From the NCBI RefSeq assembly GCF_001696455.1, contig NZ_MAUJ01000001.1:496001-560000 (forward strand): DNA of 64,000 bases. Reading direction: 5' to 3'. The DNA is from Pseudoalteromonas luteoviolacea. Its GTDB lineage: Bacteria > Pseudomonadota > Gammaproteobacteria > Enterobacterales > Alteromonadaceae. Under the pieces are notes generated by a model. It ran no database searches and had not been told where the DNA came from. It saw nothing but the letters and a program-made list of their open reading frames with translations. Within the stretch, counting starts at the first letter, position 1; each line of letters starts with the position of its first letter. Positions 1-8,717 of the stretch are shown in pieces. The position numbers and the translations under genes were made by a program.

Positions 1-375
1 GTAGACCTCAATACTCGTCAACGACAAGTTGTATTAAAAATCGATAACCCATATAGCTCAGTGGTTTCACTCATGCCAAATCAGCCTGTTCAAGTGACAA
101 TCCAGCTTGCCGCTGAGCCTCATGCATTTAAAGTCCCTCAAAGTGCGATCACTCGAGATGGCATGATTTGGGTCGTCCTTGAGGACAATACTTTGCAAAA
201 AGAGCCTGTAGAGGTCTTGTCTAAAACGCATAAGTACGCATTTGTCCGTTTTAGCTCAGTCTCAAAAACAAGCCAAAAAGTCGTGTCATACCCATTGTTA
301 ACAATGCTGACTGGCAACAAAGTTGCGCCTGTTTCACCTCAAGTGAAATTGGCGAGTAAGGAGGTGAGTCAATGA
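1..375 (+). CDS. RND efflux periplasmic adaptor, C-terminal part (partial)
   Basis: The reading frame is open from base 1, so the true start lies upstream of the window. The visible 124 residues resemble the end of a HlyD/AcrA-type membrane fusion protein: a stretch on maximising binding (MPNQPVQVTIQ) followed by a beta-rich membrane-proximal domain (VPQSAITRDGMIWVV) and a tail. Such adaptors link an inner-membrane RND pump to an outer-membrane channel in the periplasm. The stop codon overlaps the start of the pump gene (ATGA, 372-375), which implies one operon and translational coupling. No TolC-like channel gene is visible. The family is clear from the context and the motif pattern; the substrate cannot be told. 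Confidence 0.85.
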   Translation, partial: VDLNTRQRQVVLKIDNPYSSVVSLMPNQPVQVTIQLAAEPHAFKVPQSAITRDGMIWVVLEDNTLQKEPVEVLSKTHKYAFVRFSSVSKTSQKVVSYPLLTMLTGNKVAPVSPQVKLASKEVSQ

Positions 376-3300
376 GCTGGTTAACGAAATGGTTTATTGA
401 TAATACGGTCGCAGCTAACCTGTTAATGTTTGCTATTATCGTCAGTGGGGTCTTGGCGCTTGGGCAATTGAGGGTGGAATCATTTCCACAAATTGCACCA
501 TCGAGCATCTCAATAACAGTGCCGTACCCCGGTGGGACTGCCGCGCAAATAGACAAAGGGATCACACAGCGTGTTGAAGAGTCAATTAGTGGCATCGCGG
601 GTATTAAGCAAGTCGTTAGTCAATCGACCGCTGGCCTCTCGACGGTCACAATCCGCAAAACATCAGAAGCAGACATCGACACATTACTCAACGATGTACG
701 CAATCGGGTAAATGCCATTGTTGGCTTTCCTGAATTAGCTGAGCGCCCGATGGTGGCCAAAGATGAATTCACCAACTTAGCGGCATTTGTTGTGGTGTCT
801 GCACCAAGAACAGACGGTAACTTACAACTAATCGCTAAGCAGGTAGAAGTTGCACTAAAAAAGCATGCCGATATTTCTCGGGTCGATAACTGGGGAAGTC
901 GTAGTCCTCAATTGATCATTGAGCCAGATCCAGTGAAGCTCGCGCAGTTAGGTATGACGCTGGAAGACTTTTCTTCTGCCATTGAGCAGTTTTCTCAAGA
1001 AACAAGAAGTGGTGAGCTTGCTAGTGACAGTGGGCGTTTGCGAGTAAAAGGAGATGGCTATGCTGACAGTGTGACAAAACTTAAACAGGTTCCCATTATT
1101 GTTAGGGCATCGGGTACTGTGCGTGTGGGTGACATCGCAAATGTCTATCGTGATTACGAGCAAAGTGGCGCTATTGTGCGCAATAATGGAGAGAATGCCA
1201 TCGCGCTACTTGTTAGCACAAGTCGCTCAGACAACCTGCTGCATGTGAGTGCTGCAATTAATGAAACACTTGAACAACTTAGAAAACGCCTCCCAGCGGA
1301 TGTAAAGCTAAGTACCATGGCAGATATGGCACCTTATATTGAAGAACAGCTGTTTAGGCTCGGTGATAATGCTTGGCAAGGGTTGTTGATTGTTATTGTG
1401 CTTTTAGGACTGTTTTTGGACCTGAAGTTAGCCTTCTGGGTTTCTGCGGGTATTCCTGTTGCTCTATTTGGCACTTTAGGGGCGCTCCAGTTGACTGACC
1501 ATAGTATAAACGACATCACATTATTTGGTTTTATTCTGGTGTTGGGCATTCTAGTCGATGATGCGGTTGTTGTCGGTGAGGCTATCCACGATAAACGAGG
1601 CCAATATAAAGAGGGTCGCGTAGCAGCATTCAAAGGGGTCCAATCAGTATCTGTCGCAACCATTTTTGGGGCACTCACCACCATTGCTGCGTTTTCTCCG
1701 ATGCTTTGGATAAATAATGAATTGGCAAAACTACTGGCTGGTTTTTCGGTTGTAGTGATCATTGCTTTATTGTTCTCTCTCATCGAGAGTAAATTCATTT
1801 TGCCTGCCCACCTTGCGCCAATAAAGAATGATAGCGCTGCGCAGCGAGGTTTTATTGGCACAGTGCAAGCATTTGCTCAGTCCTTGCTAGATACGTTTAA
1901 AACGCGTGTGTATCAGCCCATGCTAGCGTTAGCTATTCGATATAAAGTTGCGAGTTTACTGTTCTTCATTGCTTTCATTACCCTTGCTTATGGTATGTGG
2001 TCAACGGGTGCCATTCGCAGTGCGGTATTTCCAGAGATCCCCGGTCGATACGTTACGGCCAAGGTGTCGTTACAAGATGGTGCGCCACTGCCACTTCAAA
2101 GCAAAGCCTTGGCACAGTTAGAGCAAGCTGCAAATCGGGTAGGTGACCAGCTACAGACTCAATATCAGCTAACTCATCACCCTGTCGTAAATTTACTGGC
2201 ATGGTCTGACGGTTATGGTGACATAGAAGTCACTGCTGAGCTAACCAGTGAGTCATTAAGCTTATTACCAAGCTATTTATTAACGGACAGTTGGCGTGAG
2301 CAAACAGGCGCGATTGAAGGCGCTTACTCTGTGCAGTTTTCTGCTTCAGATACACCAGCAGGGGGGACTTTCATCTCTATATCAGCGCCGGAAAAAGCGC
2401 TTGCTAAGCACGTTGGCGAGCAATTGTCTGAGTATTTAGCTGTTCAAGGCGGTGTGTCGGATATCTATGACGATGCTGATGGAGGTCAGGTACAGATCCA
2501 AATTACCCTCAATGAATATGGTCAACAATTGGGTCTGACTCAACACAATATCGCGAAGTTGGCTGGTGAAGCCTTTGGCCATAGAGAACTGCACCGGATA
2601 CTTGACCAAGGACAAGAAACCAAAGTCCTAGTGCGGTATGCAAAGGATGAGCGTCAAAGTATAGAGCAACTTAAAGCGAGCTTAGTAACATTTGGTGCTG
2701 GGCAAAGTGTCAGGCTTGAAGATGTTGCCTCATTTAGCTTTGAGCAAGTGCCAGAAGTTATCCATAGGCGTGATAGAACGGAGGTTGTCAACGTCTACTG
2801 GAAGCAAAATAGACATGTACAATCTCCTGAAGAAGTACTCGCAAACTTACAGAGCAACATCGATAAACTGGAGCGCACATACCCCGGTGTAAAAATAAAG
2901 GCTGGAGGGGAATTTGAAGAGATCACGGCCGTGTCAAAAGGGTTTAAATCGGCCATGTTAATGACATTAATACTTATCTATATGTTGCTGGCTATTCCGC
3001 TAAAATCTTATTGGCAACCGTTTATTATAATGGCGGTGATTCCATTTGGCTTTGCCGGTGCGATATTTGGCCATTACATCATGGATTTGCCAATCAGCCT
3101 GCTCTCTATGTTTGGGATGATGGCGATGACCGGCATTGTCATAAACGACTCTTTGGTTTTGATCACGCGGTTTAATCACTTTTATCGTGGTGGAATGGCG
3201 TTGAATGAGGCGCTAATCAAAGCTGGAACAAGCCGATTCAGAGCAATATTTTTAACCACGATTACCACCGTATGTGGTCTATTACCACTACTTTTTGAGC

Positions 3301-3464
3301 AAGCTGAGCAGGCGCAATACCTTAAGCCTGCAGCGGTGGCATTAGTATTTGGAGAGCTTTTTGCCACTGCGGTTACTTTGATTTTAATCCCAATATTGTT
3401 GGGCTTATTTTGTCTCAAGCAACCTAAGCAACAGGCTTCACTATTACATGGGGAGACTGCGTAA
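372..3464 (+). CDS. RND efflux pump, inner-membrane permease (AcrB/HAE-1 type)
   Basis: A proton-driven export pump of 1030 residues, the usual length for AcrB-like permeases. The N-terminus shows the typical first helix (WFIDNTVAANLLMFAIIVSGV), followed by a large periplasmic loop with the porter region (PYPGGTAAQIDKGITQRVEE), a block of helices from about residue 340, a second periplasmic loop, and a C-terminal helix block. The proton-relay pair in TM4 is present as LVDDAVVV (Asp396-Asp397), and the second half has the matching GIVINDSLVLI segment. It starts on the ATGA overlap with the adaptor gene. It belongs to the shorter CusA/AcrB-like group often seen in marine bacteria; drug, solvent or dye export is plausible but the substrate is unknown. 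Confidence 0.95.
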   Translation: MSWLTKWFIDNTVAANLLMFAIIVSGVLALGQLRVESFPQIAPSSISITVPYPGGTAAQIDKGITQRVEESISGIAGIKQVVSQSTAGLSTVTIRKTSEADIDTLLNDVRNRVNAIVGFPELAERPMVAKDEFTNLAAFVVVSAPRTDGNLQLIAKQVEVALKKHADISRVDNWGSRSPQLIIEPDPVKLAQLGMTLEDFSSAIEQFSQETRSGELASDSGRLRVKGDGYADSVTKLKQVPIIVRASGTVRVGDIANVYRDYEQSGAIVRNNGENAIALLVSTSRSDNLLHVSAAINETLEQLRKRLPADVKLSTMADMAPYIEEQLFRLGDNAWQGLLIVIVLLGLFLDLKLAFWVSAGIPVALFGTLGALQLTDHSINDITLFGFILVLGILVDDAVVVGEAIHDKRGQYKEGRVAAFKGVQSVSVATIFGALTTIAAFSPMLWINNELAKLLAGFSVVVIIALLFSLIESKFILPAHLAPIKNDSAAQRGFIGTVQAFAQSLLDTFKTRVYQPMLALAIRYKVASLLFFIAFITLAYGMWSTGAIRSAVFPEIPGRYVTAKVSLQDGAPLPLQSKALAQLEQAANRVGDQLQTQYQLTHHPVVNLLAWSDGYGDIEVTAELTSESLSLLPSYLLTDSWREQTGAIEGAYSVQFSASDTPAGGTFISISAPEKALAKHVGEQLSEYLAVQGGVSDIYDDADGGQVQIQITLNEYGQQLGLTQHNIAKLAGEAFGHRELHRILDQGQETKVLVRYAKDERQSIEQLKASLVTFGAGQSVRLEDVASFSFEQVPEVIHRRDRTEVVNVYWKQNRHVQSPEEVLANLQSNIDKLERTYPGVKIKAGGEFEEITAVSKGFKSAMLMTLILIYMLLAIPLKSYWQPFIIMAVIPFGFAGAIFGHYIMDLPISLLSMFGMMAMTGIVINDSLVLITRFNHFYRGGMALNEALIKAGTSRFRAIFLTTITTVCGLLPLLFEQAEQAQYLKPAAVALVFGELFATAVTLILIPILLGLFCLKQPKQQASLLHGETA

Positions 3465-3545
3465 CTACAATTACTTACACGCTGGTATTTGATTTTAGAG
3501 ACGTAGCGCGCGATAGTTGTGGCATTGGCCACAACTCGCTTGCTT

Positions 3546-4445
3546 ATGTCTGAAAAAAAATCAAAACCCTATGTGTTGGTGCCTGAATATGCGCTATTGG
3601 ATCCATTGCCTGAGCACCTTCAAGCGCGCTTCATTAAAGCGCTAAAACTGATGCACCAAGACTTGGCCGCTGGGCTTTGCTGGGAGCAGATAGCCACACA
3701 AAGTGCCATATCACCTTTTCATTTTCACCGTCAGTTCTCAGAGCTATTTCATGAAACACCGGGGCAATACTTGAGCCGTGTTCGTTTACAGTATGCAGTT
3801 CACTACATTTTTGCTGAAGATGATTTCAAAATCATAGACATCGCCCATGAATGCGGTTTTTCATCATCGCAAGCTCTTGGCAAAGCACTGAAAAAAGCCC
3901 TTGGCATGACCGCAAAGGAAATACGAGCAATGGGAATAACGGGTACGCCAAGGCAAACAGCTGAGCTGATGACCAAGCTTGCTCACCCGAGTGAATCAGA
4001 ATCGTTGGAAAACAAACTCGCAAAAGGTTTGCCTTGTGAGCTGGTTTGGTATCCACAAAGGGGCATGAAGCTGTTGCCTAATGCCAGCACAGACTGGGAC
4101 ACAGTTTTTGAAACGTTTGGTGAAAAATCGACCCGTATTATGGGGATGACGCCTGTTAATCAATTAGAAAAAAGCTGGCAAGATATTGAAACCGATATGG
4201 GTGATTGGCAGGTGAGTGGATCTGAGTACACCAAAGTGTTAGCAGAGGGCCACTACTTTTGTTGTGATGTCTACCTTGTCTCTGACACAGCGTACGCCGT
4301 AGCGCTTGAACAATTATTTACTGTGATTGAGTCTCAAGGTTATCAATTGGATGTCAACGGCTACCTCGTTGAGATCATCCGTGATATCGAAATGACAGAA
4401 ACGGGCGGGGTCACTTTCTCATTTCAAGTACCTGTTATTGTGTGA
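3546..4445 (+). CDS. AraC-family regulator with N-terminal HTH and C-terminal effector domain
   Basis: A 299-residue DNA-binding protein. The double helix-turn-helix is at the N-terminus: IATQSAISPFHFHRQFSELF and then IIDIAHECGFSSSQALGKAL, ending in a YLSRVRLQYA-type linker. The C-terminal half (from about residue 150) is likely a GyrI-like ligand domain, as in the Rob/SoxS-like group, but I see no decisive motif. The frame extends upstream to a GTG at 3519, but the ATG at 3546 is a better N-terminus (MSEKKSKPYV). It lies directly downstream of the RND pump on the same strand and may regulate it, which is inference. It ends one base before the convergent LysR gene. Confidence 0.85.
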   Translation: MSEKKSKPYVLVPEYALLDPLPEHLQARFIKALKLMHQDLAAGLCWEQIATQSAISPFHFHRQFSELFHETPGQYLSRVRLQYAVHYIFAEDDFKIIDIAHECGFSSSQALGKALKKALGMTAKEIRAMGITGTPRQTAELMTKLAHPSESESLENKLAKGLPCELVWYPQRGMKLLPNASTDWDTVFETFGEKSTRIMGMTPVNQLEKSWQDIETDMGDWQVSGSEYTKVLAEGHYFCCDVYLVSDTAYAVALEQLFTVIESQGYQLDVNGYLVEIIRDIEMTETGGVTFSFQVPVIV

Positions 4446-4446
4446 G

Positions 4447-5331
4447 CTAAGGTGTGCTTTTCTTGGCAAAGTACTGCTCTAAAAACTGAATGCATTGTAT
4501 TACCGTTTCTGGCACAAAATGTCTGGCAGGGTAGAGTGCATATAGGGTCAGCTGCGGCTTATTCGTGTGGGTGAGTACCTCAACAACCTCGCCATTTTCT
4601 ATTGCGGTGTCGCATACAAAATCAGGTAAAAAACCTATTCCTTTTCCTGCTTTGATGATTTCTAGCATGAATGGAGTACTATTTACTTTCAATGAGCCAC
4701 TGATAGCGACCCCATTTTCGATAGGCCATACGTGCTTATTTTTAAAATAAGTGTATTCAAAACAATTGTGTGACTGTAAATCTTTCGCTTCAACGATTGG
4801 TGTGTGGTGGTTTAGATATTCTGGCGATGCGCATATTCGGTAGCTAAATTGTGTGAGTGGTCGACCAACATAATTTGAGTCTAGTAATGCACTTGATGCT
4901 CGAAACCCAAGGTCAAAGCCATGTTCAACCAGATCCGTATCTTCATCACTTAAATGTATATCTAAATGGATCTTTGGAAACGCCGTCATAAATTGATTAA
5001 AAACGTCAGTCAATATTGTCAGTCCCAATGCCATGGGCAAATTGATTTTAAGTACACCTTTTGGCATGTGCCGCATTTGTTGAACTTGTAGCTCTGCTTG
5101 AGCAAGCCGGGAAACAAAGTCTTGCGCATGCGCTAAATAAGTTTCTCCTGCTTGAGTCAGTTGCAAATTTCGCGTGGTGCGATGCAGTAAACGTACACCT
5201 AAACTTTCTTCTAGTTTGGTTATCTCTTTACTTATCATGGATTTTGAGGTGCGCCTAAGTTCTGCAACGCGAGTGAAACTACCTAACTCGGCTACGTTAA
5301 CAAATACCTCAATGGCTCGCAATTTATCCAT
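4447..5331 (-). CDS. LysR-family transcriptional regulator
   Basis: A 294-residue LysR regulator of the usual length. The N-terminal winged HTH is seen in MDKLRAIEVFVNVAELGSFT and the recognition region (SKSMISKEITKLEESLGVRL, LLHRTTRNLQLTQAGE), then the substrate-binding domain (PKGVLKINLPMALG onward). The sequence resembles the CrgA/DmlR-like subgroup. It is transcribed divergently from the GST operon beginning at 5487, with a 155-bp gap, the classic arrangement in which a LysR protein regulates the divergent genes. The target assignment is inference from that arrangement. Confidence 0.92.
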   Translation of the reverse strand: MDKLRAIEVFVNVAELGSFTRVAELRRTSKSMISKEITKLEESLGVRLLHRTTRNLQLTQAGETYLAHAQDFVSRLAQAELQVQQMRHMPKGVLKINLPMALGLTILTDVFNQFMTAFPKIHLDIHLSDEDTDLVEHGFDLGFRASSALLDSNYVGRPLTQFSYRICASPEYLNHHTPIVEAKDLQSHNCFEYTYFKNKHVWPIENGVAISGSLKVNSTPFMLEIIKAGKGIGFLPDFVCDTAIENGEVVEVLTHTNKPQLTLYALYPARHFVPETVIQCIQFLEQYFAKKSTP

Positions 5332-5486
5332 ATACTTCTCCGTAAAACTGTTTCTTTGTAGGAAACAGTGAGTTCATATTGTGACTATATATTACACATA
5401 TGACTTTTTCTACACTGGGGTTGTTAAACAGTTCAGAGGCGTAAGCTCCTGAAATTAATAGCACTGATAGCTTGTAGGAGAAAAAT

Positions 5487-6101
5487 ATGTATACCCTTTA
5501 TTTAATACCTAGTGCGTGTTCCTTAGCGATACAGGTGATGCTACGTGAACTCAATCAACCATTTACATTAGTGGATCAACAAAACACGGAGAATTTTATT
5601 GCACTGAACCCGGCAAATAAGGTGCCGGCGCTGGTGGAAAATGGCAACGTATATACCGAAGGCGCAGCGATCATGCTGTACTTGTTGCGCACGCACTCAA
5701 GTAAAATGTGGCCGTCCTCACTAGACCTGCAACAGCAAATCATTGAGGACTTGATGTTTGCTAATGCGTCAATGCACCCAGCCTATGGCAGGTTATTCTT
5801 TGCATCACAAGCGATAGCTGATGAACCGGCCCGCCAATTATTTTTAGAAGAAGCTGCACGACAGATTAACCAGCTATGGCAAGTGGTGAGTTTGCGATTG
5901 CAGCAGCGAGAACACAAAGGTCGATTCCTTGGTGGGGGTATTCCAAGCGCTGCCGATATTTTTTTGGCCGTTTATGCACGATGGGGGGCGCATTTTTTTG
6001 TCGACATTCAGATCCCTAAAAATGTCCAGCAAATGCTAGATGGCGTTATGGCGAGACCATCATTCAAAGCCGCATTGTTATCTGAACAGTCGTTGGCGTG
6101 A
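5487..6101 (+). CDS. Glutathione S-transferase family protein
   Basis: A 204-residue cytosolic GST-like enzyme. The N-terminal thioredoxin-fold domain opens with MYTLYLIPSACSLAIQVMLRE, where the serine-cysteine pair in SACS is typical of beta-class-like bacterial GSTs; the cis-proline glutathione site is NPANKVPALVENG, followed by YTEGAAIMLYLL. The C-terminal half is the helical domain. A ribosome-binding site (AGGAG) precedes the ATG. It heads a three-gene set with the NTF2-like and tautomerase genes and is divergent from the LysR regulator, so detoxification or breakdown of an electrophilic compound is a reasonable guess. The substrate is unknown. Confidence 0.92.
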   Translation: MYTLYLIPSACSLAIQVMLRELNQPFTLVDQQNTENFIALNPANKVPALVENGNVYTEGAAIMLYLLRTHSSKMWPSSLDLQQQIIEDLMFANASMHPAYGRLFFASQAIADEPARQLFLEEAARQINQLWQVVSLRLQQREHKGRFLGGGIPSAADIFLAVYARWGAHFFVDIQIPKNVQQMLDGVMARPSFKAALLSEQSLA

Positions 6102-6114
6102 TATTGGAGGCCGT

Positions 6115-6480
6115 ATGCATAGTACAAATTTGCAAGATATCGACGCGATTAAATCGGTTGTTAACCTGTATTTTGAAGGACTATTTCATGGCGACGCTAA
6201 CACGCTTGAATCTATCGTTTGTGAACGCTTGGAATTAAAAGCACCAAATTTGCGGCGACCTCTCGCACAGTGGCTAGCGCTTGTAGCTGCTAGGCCCGTG
6301 CCAAAAGATCAAGGAGAGTCTTTTGATTATCGGGTCTTGTCAATTGATATTGAAGGCGAGCAGGCGATGGTTAAAGTTGTTTGCCCTTTACTTGGACGAG
6401 TTTATATCGACTTTTTAGGGCTGTTGAAAGAACAGGGTAAGTGGTTGATAGTCAGTAAAATGTATTCAGATATTGTGTAG
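6115..6480 (+). CDS. NTF2-like (SnoaL/lumazine-binding type) small protein
   Basis: A 121-residue protein with the sequence pattern of the NTF2-like superfamily: an N-terminal helix pair (DAIKSVVNLYFEGLFHGDANT) followed by a curved beta-sheet region ending in GLLKEQGKWLIVSKMYSDIV. This resembles the putative lumazine-binding group. Members act as small ligand-binding proteins or isomerases/hydrolases. An open frame extends upstream into the GST gene, but the ATG at 6115 has a strong Shine-Dalgarno (TTGGAGG) and starts just after the GST stop, so I chose it. It lies between GST and tautomerase genes with short gaps, implying one transcript. Function unknown. Confidence 0.8.
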   Translation: MHSTNLQDIDAIKSVVNLYFEGLFHGDANTLESIVCERLELKAPNLRRPLAQWLALVAARPVPKDQGESFDYRVLSIDIEGEQAMVKVVCPLLGRVYIDFLGLLKEQGKWLIVSKMYSDIV

Positions 6481-6488
6481 GAGGGGAT

Positions 6489-6692
6489 ATGCCTTACATC
6501 CACATTAAAGTTACCGATGAAAATGTGACTAACGAGCAAAAGCGCGCACTCATACAGGGGGCCACGAACTTAATGGTCAAGGTACTCAATAAAGATCCCA
6601 AGACAACGTTTGTGGTGATTGATGAGGTTCACACCGACAACTGGGGGATTGGGTATAAGCAAGTATCAGAAATTAGGAAACTCAGTGATTAG
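6489..6692 (+). CDS. 4-oxalocrotonate tautomerase family protein
   Basis: A 67-residue protein with the hallmark MPYIHIKVTDE start; after removal of Met the N-terminal proline is the catalytic base of this family. The length matches the roughly 62-70-residue 4-OT-like tautomerases. The sequence continues with an EQKRALIQGATNLM helix and a KTTFVVIDEVHTDNWGIGY strand-turn, all family-like. A GGAGG-like ribosome site (TAGGAGGGG) precedes the start, 8 bp after the previous stop. It is the last gene of the GST/NTF2-like/tautomerase set. Keto-enol tautomerisation is known for the family; the substrate here is unknown. Confidence 0.9.
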   Translation: MPYIHIKVTDENVTNEQKRALIQGATNLMVKVLNKDPKTTFVVIDEVHTDNWGIGYKQVSEIRKLSD

Positions 6693-6871
6693 TAAAGGCT
6701 GAATCGTTGAGTTCATAGTTGAAATTTATGAAGTAATGGTGGGCTTTTCAGGATGAATATGTCCTATAAAAGTTCACTACTTCGTATTTCGACACAGTGC
6801 TGCCAAGCTAAATTTTTTTGTTGTTATTGCGTTATGGTTATGGGGCAAAAAAATTAAAGAAGGAACTTGCA

Positions 6872-7699
6872 ATGAAACAGAGTACCAATCTCACTTCTGT
6901 ACCAGAGACCATGCTATGGACACTTCATAATCGTGCGGTAGAGGCAATGAGGCCTGATGGCATAATTCAAGACGAACATGCAGCGCGTATATATCAAAGC
7001 ATTGATTATCACTTTGAGCGGAGTTTCGGCAAAGCTGAGCCCTCCCACGCCGTTCGTTCATTAGATTTTGACAGAGAAATCAATGCGTTTTTAGAGCAAC
7101 ACCCCAAAGGAACCATTGTCAATTTGGGTGAAGGACTAGAAACGCAGCGCTTCAGAGTTTCGAATAACAAAGCGCTGTGGCTTAGTATCGATTTACCCGA
7201 GTCTATCGAAATTCGAGAGCGGTTTATTCTGCCCGATAAACATCATCTTCACTTATCCTATTCTGCTTTTGATAGAGCGTGGTTTGAAAATGTCCCTAAA
7301 GACAAACCTTTGTTCATTTCTGCACAGGGATTATTTATGTATTTCAAAGAGCAGGATGTTGTTAAGTTAATTAAGGACATTGCTGCAACATTTGATAATT
7401 GGCGTTTGATGTTTGATACCATTCCAATATGGCTGTCAAATAAGTCGACGTCAGCCACTGGCTGGGAGAAAACGCCTCACTACACAACGCCAAAAATGCC
7501 GTGGGGAATTAATCGTGACCAGCTAACTTCCTATTTTCAAACACAATTGCCAAGTGGCTTGCAAGTAACTGATTTGGGGTACTCAAATTTTCCAAGAGGC
7601 ATGACAAAGTGGGTGTTTATGGCATTGAAGTCATTGCCTATTATAAAAAACAATGCGCCAACGATAGTAAAAATTGAGCCGGTCAAATTTTCCAAGTAA
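6872..7699 (+). CDS. Class I SAM-dependent methyltransferase (leucine carboxyl methyltransferase/TcmP-like)
   Basis: A 275-residue protein of the LCMT/PPM1-like family. The SAM-binding glycine motif appears as IVNLGEGLETQRFRV, matching the family pattern of G-x-G-L-x-T followed by Arg, and is preceded by a FDREINAFL helix. A second block, PLFISAQGLFMYF, corresponds to the family motif with an acidic or glutamine position after the strand. The frame can be extended upstream to 6818, but the ATG at 6872 has a GAAGGA ribosome site 9 bases before it. Bacterial relatives methylate small polyketide-like molecules; the substrate here is unknown. The downstream small gene lies 35 bases away on the same strand. 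Confidence 0.85.
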   Translation: MKQSTNLTSVPETMLWTLHNRAVEAMRPDGIIQDEHAARIYQSIDYHFERSFGKAEPSHAVRSLDFDREINAFLEQHPKGTIVNLGEGLETQRFRVSNNKALWLSIDLPESIEIRERFILPDKHHLHLSYSAFDRAWFENVPKDKPLFISAQGLFMYFKEQDVVKLIKDIAATFDNWRLMFDTIPIWLSNKSTSATGWEKTPHYTTPKMPWGINRDQLTSYFQTQLPSGLQVTDLGYSNFPRGMTKWVFMALKSLPIIKNNAPTIVKIEPVKFSK

Positions 7700-7734
7700 G
7701 ATAGCTTGGCTAAGAAAATTAAAAGGAAGTGCAA

Positions 7735-7953
7735 GTGAGACAAAGCCTTAGAGAAAAAATTATTAAAATCTGCGAGCAAAAAATCGATAAAAAAGGAGAG
7801 GGCGTTGGTTTGTCGTTCTACGCTTTTTTTGCAAATAAAAATGATGACCCTGATGTGCTGATGGAAGCGGCAGCATGGTGGATACAAACCCATCAGCTCG
7901 ACCATTTTGAAAAAGCACTTAAAGTAAAAGAAATGGTCAAAAGCGGTCTGTGA
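7735..7953 (+). CDS. Small hypothetical protein, GTG start
   Basis: A 72-residue protein rich in lysine and charged residues with an aromatic middle (LSFYAFFANKNDD, EAAAWWIQTHQLDHFEKAL). I do not recognise a family. The start is either GTG 7729 or GTG 7735; AAAAGGA at 7721-7727 sits 7 bases before 7735, so 7735 is preferred. It follows the methyltransferase by 35 bases and is closed by a hairpin that overlaps its stop codon, so it probably shares that transcript. Function unknown; the clean ribosome site and terminator argue that it is a real gene. Confidence 0.65.
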   Translation: MRQSLREKIIKICEQKIDKKGEGVGLSFYAFFANKNDDPDVLMEAAAWWIQTHQLDHFEKALKVKEMVKSGL

Positions 7954-7978
7954 GTTTACCTCACAGTTGTCTTTATTT
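7948..7978 (+). terminator. Rho-independent terminator after the methyltransferase operon
   Basis: A hairpin with 7-bp arms CTGTGAG/CTCACAG and a short loop is followed by a T-rich tail (TTGTCTTTATTT). The 5' arm overlaps the TGA stop of the small gene at 7735-7953. Confidence 0.7.
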
Positions 7979-8014
7979 AATTGGCCAGCCCTATAACCTA
8001 AACAGAGTCATTAC

Positions 8015-8533
8015 ATGATACAACCCAACCTTGAAACTCAGCGTTTGGTATTAAGGCCTTTTTGCGACAGTGATGCGTCGCGAATTGCCGAGCTTGCAGG
8101 TGACAAAGTGATTGCTGACATGACAGCAAGTGTACCGCATCCGTACGAACCACATATGGCCACTGAGTGGATCAGTACGCATAAAAGCGCATTCGAGGAT
8201 AAAACGGCTGTGGTCTACGCAATTACCATAAAAGGGGACAACCGTATTATAGGCGCGGTGAGCTTTCCACAACTGGGTAACGGCGAAGGCACAATTGGTT
8301 ATTGGATAGGTGTGCCTTTTTGGGGCAATGGTTACGCCTTTGAGGCCGCAAAAGGACTCATCGAGTATTGCAAAGCGAATTTAGGGTTACGCATCATTCA
8401 CGCTGTACACTTTACAGAAAATACGCGCTCTCAATCAGTGATAGAAAAACTCAAAATCCCATTTCTTGAGGAGACTACACATTTGGTCAAAGGTGCCCAG
8501 TGTCCGGTTCGGGTTTATAAAGGGAATGTGTGA
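8015..8533 (+). CDS. GNAT N-acetyltransferase (RimJ/RimL-like)
   Basis: A 172-residue acetyltransferase of the Acetyltransf_3 type. It begins with the typical LETQRLVLRPFCDSDASRIAEL segment, has GDNRIIGAVSFPQ for strand 4, and the acetyl-CoA-binding part IGYWIGVPFWGNGYAFEAAKGLIEY, where the usual Q/R-x-x-G-x-G/A pyrophosphate loop is seen as WGNGYA. It ends with the family-typical HAVHFTENTRSQSVIEKL. Relatives acetylate ribosomal protein N-termini or small amines; the substrate is unknown. It is a single gene. Confidence 0.9.
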   Translation: MIQPNLETQRLVLRPFCDSDASRIAELAGDKVIADMTASVPHPYEPHMATEWISTHKSAFEDKTAVVYAITIKGDNRIIGAVSFPQLGNGEGTIGYWIGVPFWGNGYAFEAAKGLIEYCKANLGLRIIHAVHFTENTRSQSVIEKLKIPFLEETTHLVKGAQCPVRVYKGNV

Positions 8534-8717
8534 AAGTTAGCCATTTATGAATGTGCTTAGTCATGACACAACTTTATTTGCGCTTATTTGCAATTAACCC
8601 AAGACTAATGACACGAAAAATTAGATAATCTCCCAGTTAAGATAATTTTGCTGCTGGGTTTAATCAAGCTAAGCGTTGATTGGACCAAGTAGCCGCGCAC
8701 AACTGTGGAAGAGTTCA

